Notes: generated from the sequence alone by a model not told the origin. 64,000 nucleotides of DNA from an uncultured Elioraea sp. (GCA_938010425.1 CALLUO010000015.1:1-64000); one strand, 5' to 3'. Shown: positions 1 to 11,292, numbered from the stretch's first letter. A program made the numbers and translations.

Positions 1-1458
1 CTCCTTCGTCGCCTCAGGTGTCCACAGCGGCGCACCCTGTGCCTCCTCCTTCGGCGCGGGGGTTGCCACCGCCGCTACAGCCGGGGAGGAGGCAGCCGCA
101 GCGACGGTGGCCGTCGCGCCGAGGTGGGATGGCGCGGCCTCGTCGTGGAACTCGAAGTCCTCGCGGAACATCGTAAGCAGGTGCTCCTCGAGTCCCATCA
201 TCAGGGGATGGACAAAGGTGTCGAACAGCACATTGGCACCTTCGAACCCCATGACCGGTGAGTAGCGAGCGGGAAAGTCCTCCACATGCACCGGTGCCGA
301 GATGACAGCGCAGGGGATGCGGTGCTTTTTCGCGATGTGCCGCTCCATTTGCGTGCCTAGCACGAGTTCCGGCGCGGCGTCGGCGATCTTCGCCTCGACC
401 TCGAGATAGTCGTCGGTGATCAGCGCCTGGATGCCGTAGCGCTCTGCGGCCTCGCGCACCTCGCGCGCGAACTCTCGCGAATAGGTGCCGAGCCCCACCA
501 CGGTAAAGCCCAACTCTTCGGCCGCAACGCGGGCGCAGCCGATGGCATGCGTCGCGTCGCCAAACACAAACACGCGCTTGCCCGTGAGATAGGTGCTGTC
601 GACCGAGCGACTGTACCAAGGCAGACGCGAGGCCTGCTCCTCGAGCAGTGAAGAAGGATCGATGCCGGCGAGTTCTGCCACCTCTCGGATGAACTCACGC
701 GTGGCACCAACGCCGATCGGCACTGTGCGCGTGGCCTTCTGCCCGAAGCTGCGGGCGAGCCAGGACGCTGCCTTGCCCGCGATCTCTGGATAAAGAACGA
801 TGTTGAAGTCGGCCTCGCCGAGACGCGCGATGTCGGCAGGCGAGGCGCCCAGTGGAGCAACCACGTTGACCGCGATACCAAGACGGGCGAGCAAATCCGT
901 CACTTCGCGCAGATCGTCACGGTGGCGGAAGCCGAGCGCGGTAGGACCGAGGATGTTGGCGCGCGGAGGGCGGTCGGCCGGGCGCGGCAAGCGGGGTGTG
1001 CCCGGGGGGGGTGCATGGGGCTCGGCGAAGGCGCGCACAACTCGGTAAAAAGTCTCCGCTGCGCCCCAGTTCTCCTTTTTCGAATAGGAGGGGAGATCGA
1101 GGGGCACGATCGGCACCTCAAGCCCTGCCGTGCGGGCAAGGCCCTGCGGATCGTCCTGGATGAGTTCGGCGGTGCAGGAGGCGCCGACCAGGATCGCTGC
1201 GGGATGGAAACGATCATTCGCCTCAATCAGCGCATTGCGGAAAAGGTTCGCCGTGTCGCCGCCGAGGTCGCGCGCCTGGAAGGTGGTGTAGGTGACGGGC
1301 GGACGCGAAGCGCGCCGCTCGATCATGGTGAAGAGGAGGTCGGCGTAGGTGTCGCCTTGCGGCGCGTGCAGCACGAAGTGCACGTCGCGCATGGCGGAGG
1401 CGATGCGCATCGCGCCGACATGCGGAGGCCCCTCGTAGGTCCAGACCGCGAGCTGCAT
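1..1458 (-). CDS. bchB: Light-independent protochlorophyllide reductase subunit B (3' end cut by window edge)
   Basis: BchB is half of the catalytic NB component of dark-operative protochlorophyllide reductase, which reduces ring D of protochlorophyllide in bacteriochlorophyll synthesis. The frame is open for 486 codons from ATG 1458 to base 1 with no stop, so only the last residues of a roughly 510-residue family member are missing. The N-terminus reads [13 protein letters not shown]. Asp36 is present in the stretch [13 protein letters not shown]; in this family that Asp is the unusual fourth ligand of the NB [4Fe-4S] cluster. Residues near the edge (APLWTPEA) start the small C-terminal domain shared with nitrogenase-like reductases. 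It lies 4 nt downstream of bchN in the same operon. bchH, bchL and bchM would be expected to its left, by analogy with the usual bchFNBHLM order. Confidence 0.96.
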   Translation of the reverse strand, partial: MQLAVWTYEGPPHVGAMRIASAMRDVHFVLHAPQGDTYADLLFTMIERRASRPPVTYTTFQARDLGGDTANLFRNALIEANDRFHPAAILVGASCTAELIQDDPQGLARTAGLEVPIVPLDLPSYSKKENWGAAETFYRVVRAFAEPHAPPPGTPRLPRPADRPPRANILGPTALGFRHRDDLREVTDLLARLGIAVNVVAPLGASPADIARLGEADFNIVLYPEIAGKAASWLARSFGQKATRTVPIGVGATREFIREVAELAGIDPSSLLEEQASRLPWYSRSVDSTYLTGKRVFVFGDATHAIGCARVAAEELGFTVVGLGTYSREFAREVREAAERYGIQALITDDYLEVEAKIADAAPELVLGTQMERHIAKKHRIPCAVISAPVHVEDFPARYSPVMGFEGANVLFDTFVHPLMMGLEEHLLTMFREDFEFHDEAAPSHLGATATVAAAASSPAVAAVATPAPKEEAQGAPLWTPEATKE

Positions 1459-1462
1459 CGGC

Positions 1463-3333
<1,871 letters not shown>

Positions 3334-3386
3334 TGCTTGACAAGCTCCCCCTCGGATGAGTCACGCTGACGTGAGGTTGGTTGTCG

Positions 3387-3407
3387 GGCGACCCGTTTCG
3401 GGTCGCC
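3387..3407. repeat. Perfect 8-bp hairpin between the divergent bchF and ppaA promoters
   Basis: GGCGACCC (3387-3394), loop GTTTC and GGGTCGCC (3400-3407) form an uninterrupted 8-bp inverted repeat. No T-run follows on either strand, so a Rho-independent terminator is unlikely. It lies between the two PpsR-type operator clusters. It could be an mRNA leader structure for bchF or a protein-binding dyad. Confidence 0.45.
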
Positions 3408-3520
3408 GCGTGCAGCGGGCTGGCGGAGGCGACGGCAGAGTGTTGCGGTCTCGCAGCATGTCTTCCTCCCAGCGCCCGGCGGGGCGCGCGGGGAGGAGGC
3501 TAAGGAAGGTGAGGTAGGAG

Positions 3521-3554
3521 TGTCAAGCGGGATTGACGTAACGCGCGCTTGACA
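3521..3554. promoter_or_regulatory. Two abutting near-consensus PpsR sites and -35 box at the ppaA promoter
   Basis: TGTCAAGCGGGATTGACG (3521-3538) and CGTAACGCGCGCTTGACA (3537-3554) each match TGT-N12-ACA with one mismatch, and they overlap by two bases. Seen another way, TGTCAAGCG (3521-3529) and CGCTTGACA (3546-3554) form a perfect 9-bp inverted repeat with a 16-nt gap. TTGACA at 3549-3554 is also a good -35 hexamer for the rightward ppaA operon, with a weak TAGAT-like -10 near 3574. A repressor here would cover the -35 box. The pair lies about 195 bp from the site over bchF. Confidence 0.55.
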
Positions 3555-3600
3555 GGCCGAGCGACATCACGGCTAGATGAAGCAACGGAGGAAGGGTGCC

Positions 3601-4503
3601 ATGGCCGCAGTGCAGGACAGCCAAGGAAGCGGCAGAGCCGACAGAGCCGAAGCCCTGTCCAGGCAGCGTCAGCCGCCCATTCCACCCGTCATGCTGAACG
3701 GCGCCGACCCAGACCACGCAAGGCCACTTTCTCGCACGGGCCTTGCCGCCGCCGTCGAAACCCGGGTCGTGCCCTGGATTGTGCTCGCCCACCGCACCCC
3801 AAACCACGCGGGATGCTGCTGCGACACGGCCAAAAGCGTCGAGAAGGCCGACATCGTAGCGCTGGCCGACGAAGCCCGGCGCAACGACCTCGCCGCTGCC
3901 CTCGCTCGGGTGGAGTCCTATTGGCAGGCAGGGATGCCGCTTGATCGGCTCTATCTGGAGCTGGTCGGTCCGGCCGCCGTGCAACTCGGCCAGATGTGGC
4001 ACGAAGATACGGCGAGTATGGCCGAGGTCACGGTCGGGCTCGCCTGCCTGCAGCGCCTGATCCACACCCTTGGCCCTGCTTTCCATCAGGACGACCTCAG
4101 GCCCGATCCAAAGCGCCGGATCCTGCTTGCGCCGATGCCCGGCGAACAGCACAGTTTCGCGCTGGTCATCATCGCCGAGTTCCTCCGCCGCGCCGGCTGG
4201 GACGTCGATTGCGGCCGGGTTCTGTCCCTGTCTGCCCTCTGCGCTCTCCTCAAGCGCGAGTGGTTCGCCCTGGTGGGGCTCTCCGTCAGCTGCACGGGAC
4301 GGATCGATGCCGTCAGCGGTGCAATCCACGCTCTACGCGCCGCTTCGCGCAATCGCGCTCTCGGCGTTCTGGTCGGCGGTCCGATGTTCACCGCCAACCC
4401 CGACCTCGTCGTTCAGGTCGGCGCCGACGCCATGGCGATCGATGCGCGACATGCAGTCGCCCAGGCGGAAAGCCTGCTTTCGATGCTCGCGCCCGCGAGT
4501 TGA
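3601..4503 (+). CDS. ppaA: Cobalamin-binding photosynthesis regulator, PpaA/AerR family
   Basis: PpaA/AerR proteins bind cobalamin and act as light-responsive antirepressors of PpsR/CrtJ. The 300-residue reading from ATG 3601 follows a GGAGG at 3586-3590; an ATG at 3577 lies on or just after the likely promoter and is less plausible. The middle has the helical cap segment GQMWHEDTASMAEVTVG. It is followed by a Rossmann-like B12 fold with PMPGEQHSFALVIIAEFLRR, whose His is the expected lower cobalt ligand. Later come the GLSVSC and VLVGGPMF strands of the cobalamin fold. The N-terminal 60 or so residues are not recognisable. It is the first gene of the ppaA-ppsR-bchG run, divergent from bchF. 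Choosing between the names PpaA and AerR needs a tree. Confidence 0.85.
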   Translation: MAAVQDSQGSGRADRAEALSRQRQPPIPPVMLNGADPDHARPLSRTGLAAAVETRVVPWIVLAHRTPNHAGCCCDTAKSVEKADIVALADEARRNDLAAALARVESYWQAGMPLDRLYLELVGPAAVQLGQMWHEDTASMAEVTVGLACLQRLIHTLGPAFHQDDLRPDPKRRILLAPMPGEQHSFALVIIAEFLRRAGWDVDCGRVLSLSALCALLKREWFALVGLSVSCTGRIDAVSGAIHALRAASRNRALGVLVGGPMFTANPDLVVQVGADAMAIDARHAVAQAESLLSMLAPAS

Positions 4504-4575
4504 GGATGTGCGGCACATGCCGTACGCCTCCGCCTCTCACAGAGCCCCCTGGGGCGCCATTAGAGGTCGGAGGAC

Positions 4576-5994
4576 GTGATCAGCTTCACTGCCGCCCGCG
4601 AGTCGCTGGGCATGCTCGATGCCGAAACAACGGCGCGCCTGATCACGGCCGCCGCCGATGTCACTCTCGTCGTCGATGAGGACGGCGTGATCCAGGACAT
4701 CGCTTTCTCGTCAGAGGACCTGGCGCGCGAACTCGCCGCGGCGGAGTTGGCGCGTGGCCGGCTGTGGACCGACATCGTGGCCGAGGATAGCCGCGCCAAG
4801 GTCATCGAACTGATCCGCGAGGCGCGCGCGGAGGAGGCAACGCGCTGGCGTCACGTCAACCACATTGGCGCGGGCGGCATTTCGGTGCCGGTTATGTTCT
4901 CCGCCATCAAGATCGCCAACGCCCCGCGCGCTCTCGCCTTCGGACGAGACCTCCGCCCGCTTTCTGTCCTGCAACAGAGGTTGGTCGAGGCCCAGGCCGC
5001 CATGGAGCGCGACTACTCGCGCCTGCGCCAGGCCGAGACTCGCTATCGGCTCCTCTTCCAGACCGCGGTCGAGCCGGTGTTGATCCTCGACGCCACATCG
5101 GGCCGGATTGTCGAGGCCAACCTCGCTGCTGCCTCGCTCGCGCGCGACAAGCGCCTCGTCGGGATGGCGTTCGCTGACCTGCTCGATCCGGCGAGCCACG
5201 ACACGCTCATCGCCCTCGTCGCTCAGGTGCGGGCGACAGGACGAGGTGACGACATCGCCGTTCGACTCGCTGCTGATCAGCGCGAGGTGAGGCTCTCCGC
5301 GACCTTGTTCCGCCAGGACAGTTCCCTTCTCGTTCTTGTCCGCCTCTCCGAACGCCCAGGCGCGGAGCGCGCGCCCGCCCTGCCCCAGGAAAAGACCAAG
5401 CTCCTAAAGCTGATCGAACGCGCCCCAGATGCTTTTGTCGTCACCGACACCGAAGGACGGGTGATCACCGCCAACGCCGCCTTTCTCGAAATGACCCAGA
5501 TGCCGGCGGAGGAACAGGTGCAAGGCCAGTCGCTCGACCGCTGGCTTGGCCGCTCCGCCGTTGATCTCGACGTGCTGCTCGCAACCTTACGCGGCGGTGC
5601 CCCTGTGCGACTGTTTGCTACCCAACTGCGTGGCGCACTCGGTGCGACGACAGAGGTGGAGATTTCCGCCACGACCCTGGTCAATGGCGGCAAGCCCTGC
5701 TTTGGCTTCGCTATCCGCGATGTCGGCCGCCGCTTCGCCCCCGCCCAGGCAACACAGACGCCGGCCACCCGTTCCGTCGAGCAACTCACCGAACTGATCG
5801 GCCGCGTGCCGCTCAAGGATCTGGTGCGGGAGGCGACAGACGTGATCGAGCGCCTCTGCATCGAAGCCGCTCTCGAACTCACCAACGACAACCGTGCCTC
5901 CGCCGCCGAAATGCTGGGTCTCTCGCGGCAGAGCCTGTACGTGAAGCTTCGTCGCTTCGGGCTTGTTGGCCCCGACGAAGGGGGAGAAGGCTGA
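4576..5994 (+). CDS. ppsR: Redox/light repressor of photosynthesis genes, PpsR/CrtJ family
   Basis: PpsR represses bch, crt and puc genes under oxygen. The protein has 472 residues, as expected. It has an N-terminal domain (about 15-125), a linker helix (about 130-155), two further PAS domains (about 155-265 and 275-385) and a C-terminal FIS-type helix-turn-helix (about 430-465, NRASAAEMLGLSRQSLYVKL). A Cys sits at the start of the HTH (RLCIEAALELT), matching the redox-active HTH cysteine of CrtJ. The start is GTG 4576, with GGAGGA unusually close at 4569-4574. An in-frame ATG at 4612 is possible but would trim conserved residues. The stop overlaps the bchG start (TGATG). Its own operator candidates lie upstream of ppaA and over bchF. 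Confidence 0.95.
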   Translation: MISFTAARESLGMLDAETTARLITAAADVTLVVDEDGVIQDIAFSSEDLARELAAAELARGRLWTDIVAEDSRAKVIELIREARAEEATRWRHVNHIGAGGISVPVMFSAIKIANAPRALAFGRDLRPLSVLQQRLVEAQAAMERDYSRLRQAETRYRLLFQTAVEPVLILDATSGRIVEANLAAASLARDKRLVGMAFADLLDPASHDTLIALVAQVRATGRGDDIAVRLAADQREVRLSATLFRQDSSLLVLVRLSERPGAERAPALPQEKTKLLKLIERAPDAFVVTDTEGRVITANAAFLEMTQMPAEEQVQGQSLDRWLGRSAVDLDVLLATLRGGAPVRLFATQLRGALGATTEVEISATTLVNGGKPCFGFAIRDVGRRFAPAQATQTPATRSVEQLTELIGRVPLKDLVREATDVIERLCIEAALELTNDNRASAAEMLGLSRQSLYVKLRRFGLVGPDEGGEG

Positions 5995-6938
5995 TGCCTG
6001 ACGGATCGGCCGCGCTGCGCGTGTTCGCTGCCGAGACCGCGTCGGCCGCGCCGCGCCGTCCCGACCCGCGCGCGGTGCTCGAACTCTTGAAGCCGATCAC
6101 CTGGTTCGCGCCGATGTGGGCCTTCGGCTGCGGCGTGGTTTCCGCCGGTGGTCCGTCCTGGGCCCAGCTGCCGTGGGTCCTGCTCGGCGTCATCCTTGCC
6201 GGTCCTCTCGTGTGCGCGATGAGCCAGGCGGTGAACGACTGGTTCGACCGGCACGTGGATGCGATCAACGAACCCCAAAGGCCCATTCCCTCGGGGCGCC
6301 TGCCCGGGCGATGGGGGCTGTGGATTGCGCTCGCCTGGACCGCTCTGTCGCTGGCGGCGGCGGCTCTCTTGGGCGGCTTTGTGTTCTGGGCGGGCGTGGT
6401 CGCGATCGTTGCGGCCTGGAGCTATTCTGCCCCCCCTATCCGGCTGAAGCGCGAGGGCTGGCTCTCAGCCAGCGTGTGCGCCCTCTCCTACGAGGGCCTG
6501 CCGTGGGTGACGGGGGCTGCGCTCGTCGCAGGCGGCGTGCCGGATGGACGCATCTTCGCCCTCGCCGCGCTCTACTCTGCTGGTGCCATCGGGATCATGG
6601 TCCTAAACGACTTCAAGTCGGTCGAGGGAGACCGCGCTTTAGGGCTTGCTTCCGTCCCTGCGGTGCTCGGGATCGACAATGCGGCCAATGTCGCCTGCGT
6701 GCTTATGGCGGCACCGCAGATTGGGGTGATCGCGCTGCTCAGCGACTGGGGCCGCCCCATCCATGCCGCGATTGTTGCCGCTCTCCTTGCCGCTCAGGTC
6801 GTTCTGATGGTGCGTCTTCTCGACAACCCCATCGAGCGCACCCCGTGGTACAACGCAACCGGAACGAGCCTCTACGTCCTGGGCATGCTCGCCTCCGCGT
6901 TCGCGGTTGCTCCCTTTGGAGAAGGAACCATTGGATGA
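5994..6938 (+). CDS. bchG: Bacteriochlorophyll a synthase (geranylgeranyl transferase)
   Basis: BchG esterifies bacteriochlorophyllide a with geranylgeranyl (or phytyl) diphosphate in the membrane. The protein has 314 residues with about eight or nine hydrophobic segments. The prenyltransferase motif NDWFDRHVDAINEPQRPIPS (residues 81-100) has the NDxxD...D pattern that binds Mg-diphosphate and the EPxRPIPSG signature of chlorophyll synthases. A second conserved block is NDFKSVEGDRALGLASVP. It overlaps ppsR by one base upstream and the next gene by ATGA downstream, so the run is tightly coupled. Confidence 0.96.
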   Translation: MPDGSAALRVFAAETASAAPRRPDPRAVLELLKPITWFAPMWAFGCGVVSAGGPSWAQLPWVLLGVILAGPLVCAMSQAVNDWFDRHVDAINEPQRPIPSGRLPGRWGLWIALAWTALSLAAAALLGGFVFWAGVVAIVAAWSYSAPPIRLKREGWLSASVCALSYEGLPWVTGAALVAGGVPDGRIFALAALYSAGAIGIMVLNDFKSVEGDRALGLASVPAVLGIDNAANVACVLMAAPQIGVIALLSDWGRPIHAAIVAALLAAQVVLMVRLLDNPIERTPWYNATGTSLYVLGMLASAFAVAPFGEGTIG

Positions 6939-8260
6939 CGGCACGAAGCCTCTCTTGGGCCGGCATCGTCCGCCTCGGTCTTGTGCAGACAGCACTCGGC
7001 GCCATCGTCGTGCTCACCACGTCGGCGCTCAACCGGGTCATGGTGGTCGAACTGGCGCTGCCGGCGACGCTGCCGGGTGTGCTGGTCGCGCTGCACTATG
7101 CGGTGCAGATGCTGCGCCCACGCCTTGGCTACGGCTCAGACATGGGCGGGGCGCGCACACCCTGGATTATCGGTGGCATGGCCGTGCTCGCAGCGGGCGG
7201 CACGCTCGCCGCAATCGCGACCGCATGGATGGAGACGGCGCCAGTTCCGGGCATCGCGCTTGCGGTCGTCGCCTTTTTGCTGGTTGGTATCGGTGTCGGC
7301 GCGGCTGGCACCTCTCTTCTCGTTTTGCTCGCCTCGCGGACCGTGCCGCAGCGCCGGCCGGCGGCTGCCTCCATCGTCTGGATCATGATGATCGCGGGCT
7401 TTGTGCTGACCACTGCCGCCGCTTCGCGATTCCTCGACCCCTACTCCTCAGTGCGGCTGATCACAGTGTGCGCCGTCGTGTCTCTGACGGCCTTCCTTGT
7501 GGCCTGCCTCGCTGTGTGGGGCGTGGAGCGCGCAACCGCGCCGCAGGCAGAAGAGAAAACACCACCCAAAGTACCTTTCTTCGATGCCTTGCGGGAAGTC
7601 TGGCAGGAGCCCGAGGCACGGCGGTTCACCCTGTTCGTGTTCGTCTCGATGCTTGCCTATTCGGCGCAAGACTTGATCCTCGAGCCCTTCGCCGGTGCGG
7701 TGTTCGGCCGTACCTTGGGCGAGAGCACGCAGCTGACGGCGGTGCAGAACAGCGGCGTGCTGGCGGGGATGATCCTGGTCGCCATCGCAGGTTCGGCATT
7801 TGGCGCGCATCGCGTCTCTGCCTTACGCACCATCACCATCATAGGCTGCTTCGCTGCTGCCGCGGCGATCTTTGGCCTGGCGGTCGCGGGCTATCACACT
7901 CAGGTCTGGCCGCTCGCCACCTCTTACTTTGGGCTTGGTCTTGCCAACGGCGTCTATGCCGCCGCCGCCATCGCCACCATGATGCAGCTTGTCGCGCGCG
8001 GCCGGGAGAGCCGTGAGGGCTTGCGTATGGGGCTGTGGGGCGCAGCCCAGGCAATCGCCTTCGGAGTTGGCGGACTGGCCGGTGCGGCCGCCCTCGACGT
8101 GGCACGGCTCATCACGGGATCGACCACGGGAGGTTTCGCCGCCGTGTTTATCGTCGATGGCATGCTGTTCGTGCTGTCGGCCTGGCTTGCCTCAGGTGTG
8201 GCTCGGGACCGCGCTGCCGAACCCGCGATGACCTCGATCAAGGCCGCGGCTATTCGTTGA
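6935..8260 (+). CDS. BCD-family MFS carrier (PucC/LhaA-like, between bchG and bchP)
   Basis: This is a 441-residue, 12-segment major facilitator of the bacteriochlorophyll delivery (BCD) family, the group that includes PucC and LhaA. Conserved features seen include LNRVMVVELALPATLPGVLVA and YAVQMLRPRLGYGSDMGGARTPWI near the N-terminus (about residues 28-70). A second half follows a cytoplasmic loop rich in E, K and P near residue 205. In purple bacteria a gene of this type (orf428/bch2) sits between bchG and bchP, exactly as here. Its proposed role is pigment handling or light-harvesting assembly, not classical transport. ATG 6935 overlaps the bchG stop; the reading frame is open far upstream but that part is antisense-like noise over bchG. 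Confidence 0.9.
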   Translation: MTARSLSWAGIVRLGLVQTALGAIVVLTTSALNRVMVVELALPATLPGVLVALHYAVQMLRPRLGYGSDMGGARTPWIIGGMAVLAAGGTLAAIATAWMETAPVPGIALAVVAFLLVGIGVGAAGTSLLVLLASRTVPQRRPAAASIVWIMMIAGFVLTTAAASRFLDPYSSVRLITVCAVVSLTAFLVACLAVWGVERATAPQAEEKTPPKVPFFDALREVWQEPEARRFTLFVFVSMLAYSAQDLILEPFAGAVFGRTLGESTQLTAVQNSGVLAGMILVAIAGSAFGAHRVSALRTITIIGCFAAAAAIFGLAVAGYHTQVWPLATSYFGLGLANGVYAAAAIATMMQLVARGRESREGLRMGLWGAAQAIAFGVGGLAGAAALDVARLITGSTTGGFAAVFIVDGMLFVLSAWLASGVARDRAAEPAMTSIKAAAIR

Positions 8261-8276
8261 GCGGAGGATGACGTCC

Positions 8277-9503
8277 ATGACCGGAGGCGAGTGTTTTGAT
8301 GTCGTGGTGGTCGGGGGGGGGCCTGCGGGCGCGACCGCAGCAGCCGACCTCGCTCGCTCTGGCCACCACGTTCTGCTGCTCGACAAGGCGGGGCGCATCA
8401 AACCCTGTGGCGGAGCGATACCGCCGAAGCTGATCTCCGACTTCGCGATCCCAGAGTCGCTTCTTGTCGCCAAGGTGCGCGCGGCCCGCATTGTCTCACC
8501 TTCCGCTCGCGAGGCGTCGATGCCGGTCCCGGAGGGCGGCTTCGTCGGCATGGTCGATCGCGAACATTTCGACGAATGGTTGCGCAACCGCGCCGCCCTC
8601 TTGGGGGCGGAGCGTCGGGCAGGCACCTTCGAGCGTGTCGAACGCGACGAGGATGGAGCGACACGGGTGCTCTACCGCCCGAAGGGCGCCCCGCCGGAGG
8701 CACCGCTCTCATCCGTTCGTGCGCGAGCAGTGATCGGGGCGGATGGAGCGAATTCCGCCGTCGCCCGCCAGTGCATTCCTGGCGCGGAACAGAAGCGGCT
8801 CGTCTTCGCCTACCATGAGATCGTCCGTTCGCCGCACGGTGCGCCGCGCGCCCAGTTCGATGGTGAGCGTGCCGACGTCTACTACCGCGGTTCCCTGTCG
8901 CCTGACTTCTACGCATGGATTTTCCCACATGGCGAGACGACCTCTGTCGGCACGGGGTCGGCGCACAAGGGCTTCAGCCTGAAGGGGGCGGTGCGCGACC
9001 TTCGCGCGATTGCGGGGCTCGACCAGGTGGAAACGCTCCGCCGCGAGGGCGCGCCGATCCCGCTCAAACCGCTCAAGCGTTGGGACGACGGGCAGAACAT
9101 CCTGCTTGCAGGCGATGCAGCGGGCGTTGTCGCCCCGGCCTCCGGCGAGGGCATTTACTACGCTATGCTGAGCGGGCGTTTCGCCGCCGAGGCGGTGAGC
9201 GAGTTCCTCGCCACCCGCAAGGCGGCAGCCCTCGCCCAAGCCCGCCGGCGTTTTATGCGCTTACACGGGCCGGTGTTCTGGATCCTCGGCATCATGCAGG
9301 ACTACTGGTATGGCAACGATGCTCGGCGGGAACGGTTCGTCGCGATCTGCCGCGACCCCGATGTGCAGTACCTCACCTGGGATGCGTATATGAACAAGGA
9401 GCTGGTCAAGGCCCGCCCTCTCGCCCACGTGCGCATCTTCTTTAAGAACCTCGCACATCTGTCCGGCATTGTGCCGGCTTGGTCGCGTGCGCAAACAGCC
9501 TGA
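8277..9503 (+). CDS. bchP: Geranylgeranyl (bacteriochlorophyll) diphosphate reductase
   Basis: BchP reduces the geranylgeranyl tail of bacteriochlorophyll to phytyl using NADPH and FAD. The N-terminus has the FAD dinucleotide fold (DVVVVGGGPAGATAAADLAR, residues 8-27). It is followed by the family block CGGAIPPKLISDF and later by the second FAD motif NILLAGDAAGVVAPASGEGI. Length is 408 residues. ATG 8277 was preferred over ATG 8268 because the GCGGAGG at 8261-8267 would touch the earlier start. A gap of only 16 nt follows the carrier gene. No defects were seen. Confidence 0.95.
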   Translation: MTGGECFDVVVVGGGPAGATAAADLARSGHHVLLLDKAGRIKPCGGAIPPKLISDFAIPESLLVAKVRAARIVSPSAREASMPVPEGGFVGMVDREHFDEWLRNRAALLGAERRAGTFERVERDEDGATRVLYRPKGAPPEAPLSSVRARAVIGADGANSAVARQCIPGAEQKRLVFAYHEIVRSPHGAPRAQFDGERADVYYRGSLSPDFYAWIFPHGETTSVGTGSAHKGFSLKGAVRDLRAIAGLDQVETLRREGAPIPLKPLKRWDDGQNILLAGDAAGVVAPASGEGIYYAMLSGRFAAEAVSEFLATRKAAALAQARRRFMRLHGPVFWILGIMQDYWYGNDARRERFVAICRDPDVQYLTWDAYMNKELVKARPLAHVRIFFKNLAHLSGIVPAWSRAQTA

Positions 9504-9524
9504 ACCCGCGCCTGGAGTTGGGTA

Positions 9525-10583
9525 ATGTCCTCTGTCTCCCCCGACGCTGAGATGAAACCGGTTCCCTCGCACGAGGGGCTGATCGGCCCCTGCACGCGGG
9601 GCATGCCCGACGGCGCGATGGTGCCACCGCACGGGCCGGATCTGCCCTTGCGCGTCGGCACGCGCGGCTCACCGCTTGCGCTGTGGCAGACGCGTGATTT
9701 CCTTGCCTTGGTCACACGCTTCTGCCCCCTGCTGCGCGAGTTTGACGCGTTCCGGGAGCATATCATCACCACCACCGGTGACCGCATTCAAGATAAGCGG
9801 CTGGCCGATATCGGCGGGAAGGGTCTGTTCGCGAAGGAAATCCACGAGGCGCTGCTCGATCGGCGGATCGATTTCGCCGTCCATTCTCTGAAGGATCTGG
9901 AGACGGAGTTGCCGCCCGGCATCGTGCTCGCTTGCACGCTGAAGCGTGAGGACCCCCGGGATTCTCTGATCCTCGGCCCAGGCTGCAACGCGGTCGACCC
10001 CTGCTCTCCTTGGGCCGCGCTGCCGAAAGGCGCGGTCGTCGGCACCTCTTCGGTGCGGCGGCAATCGCAATTGTTGCACGCGCGGCCCGATCTCACCGTC
10101 GTTCTTCTTCGCGGTAACGTTCAGACGAGGTTGGCGAAGGTTCGCAACCGCGCAGTTGATGCTTCCCTGCTCGCCATCGCCGGCCTGAAGCGGCTTGATC
10201 TGGCGCACGAAGCGGACTGCGTGATCGATACCGACTTGATGGTTCCCGCCGCTGGGCAGGGCATTGTTGGGGTTACCGTGCGCGAGGAAGACGAAGAACT
10301 GCGCGAACTCCTTGCCGCCATCGCTGACTGGGAATCGACGATTGTGGCCACCGCCGAGCGCGCTCTGCTCGCCACACTCGACGGCTCTTGCCGCACGCCG
10401 ATTGGTGCGCACGCGGTGATCACGGCCCAGCGCACCCTGCGCCTCACTGGCCTTGTGGCTCGCGTTGACGGATCCTTCTTGCTCAAGCGCACCATCGAGG
10501 GCTCGCCCAAAGACGCTGCCCGATTGGGGCGCGAGCTTGGACGCAGCCTAAGGCGCGACTCACCGGGGGATGTGTTTGCGTGA
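9525..10583 (+). CDS. hemC: Hydroxymethylbilane synthase (porphobilinogen deaminase)
   Basis: HemC polymerises four porphobilinogens into hydroxymethylbilane, the common precursor of heme and bacteriochlorophyll. The core begins near residue 40 (LPLRVGTRGSPLALWQT). The cofactor-attachment cysteine is Cys289 in LDGSCRTPIGAH, and the conserved TTTGDRIQDKRLADIGGKGLF block is present in shorter form at about 82-103. The 352-residue reading has about 38 extra N-terminal residues of low complexity; ATG codons at residues 27 and 32 are alternatives. It lies 21 nt after bchP, and its stop overlaps the idi start (GTGA), so it is part of the photosynthesis operon. That position is less common than a separate heme locus. 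Confidence 0.95.
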   Translation: MSSVSPDAEMKPVPSHEGLIGPCTRGMPDGAMVPPHGPDLPLRVGTRGSPLALWQTRDFLALVTRFCPLLREFDAFREHIITTTGDRIQDKRLADIGGKGLFAKEIHEALLDRRIDFAVHSLKDLETELPPGIVLACTLKREDPRDSLILGPGCNAVDPCSPWAALPKGAVVGTSSVRRQSQLLHARPDLTVVLLRGNVQTRLAKVRNRAVDASLLAIAGLKRLDLAHEADCVIDTDLMVPAAGQGIVGVTVREEDEELRELLAAIADWESTIVATAERALLATLDGSCRTPIGAHAVITAQRTLRLTGLVARVDGSFLLKRTIEGSPKDAARLGRELGRSLRRDSPGDVFA

Positions 10584-11146
10584 GCGCAGTCCGCGCCGCT
10601 TTGCTCGACACGCTAGACGCCAAGGCCGAGGATGAGCGCGTCGTCTTGGTGGATGAGCAAGATCGTGCCCTCGGCACGATGGCAAAGCTCGCCGCTCACC
10701 GCGAAGGCAAGTTGCATAGGGCGCTCTCCGTCGTTCTCCGCTCGCCAGACGGGCGGCTGCTGATGCAGCGTCGCGCTCGGAGGAAGTACCATTCGGGCGG
10801 GGTATGGACGAACACCTGCTGTTCGCATCCTCGACCTGGCGAAGACCCGGAGGCGGCAGCACGACGTCGCCTGTCAGAGGAAATGGGCATTCAGCTCGCT
10901 CGCCTCGAGCCCCTGTTCAAGACGATCTATCGCGCCGACGTCGGCGAAGGGCTCGTCGAGCACGAATTTGTTCACGTTTTCGGGGCTGTCTGGGACGGTC
11001 CGGTTGATCCCGACCCATCCGAGGTTGAGGACTGGGCCTGGGTCGACCCCTGCGCGCTTAAGGCAGACCTGACGCGCAACCCTCAGCACTACTCCGCTTG
11101 GTTCCGTCGCTACGCCGAGGTGTTCTGGGACAGGATGGTCGGCTGA
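10580..11146 (+). CDS. idi: Isopentenyl-diphosphate delta-isomerase, type I
   Basis: Idi interconverts IPP and DMAPP to feed geranylgeranyl and carotenoid synthesis. It has 188 residues and starts at GTG 10580, overlapping the hemC stop. Signatures: TNTCCSHPRPGEDPEAAARR with the catalytic Cys and a Nudix-like box (REL/RRLSEEMGI), and EHEFVHVFGAVWDG with the catalytic Glu region. It ends the rightward photosynthesis operon. No terminator-like hairpin is evident just after it. Confidence 0.94.
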   Translation: MSAVRAALLDTLDAKAEDERVVLVDEQDRALGTMAKLAAHREGKLHRALSVVLRSPDGRLLMQRRARRKYHSGGVWTNTCCSHPRPGEDPEAAARRRLSEEMGIQLARLEPLFKTIYRADVGEGLVEHEFVHVFGAVWDGPVDPDPSEVEDWAWVDPCALKADLTRNPQHYSAWFRRYAEVFWDRMVG

Positions 11147-11292
11147 CACCCTCAGCAGCTGGACAGACGAACAACACGTGGCCGATTTCGCCCTGGTCGG
11201 AACCTGCGTGGGCCGTTTCGCGCAGGCTTTGGGTAAGGCGCGCTCAGCCTTGCGCCGTGACGCGCTCGCCTGATCGCGGTTGGCCCTAAGCC

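Noticed and set aside
3387-3407. Rho-independent terminator
   Set aside because: The hairpin is perfect but has no T-run on either strand and lies in a divergent promoter region.
6907-8016. 369-codon rightward frame overlapping the BCD-family carrier
   Set aside because: Arg/His-rich translation typical of an off-frame reading; the carrier frame has the conserved membrane segments.
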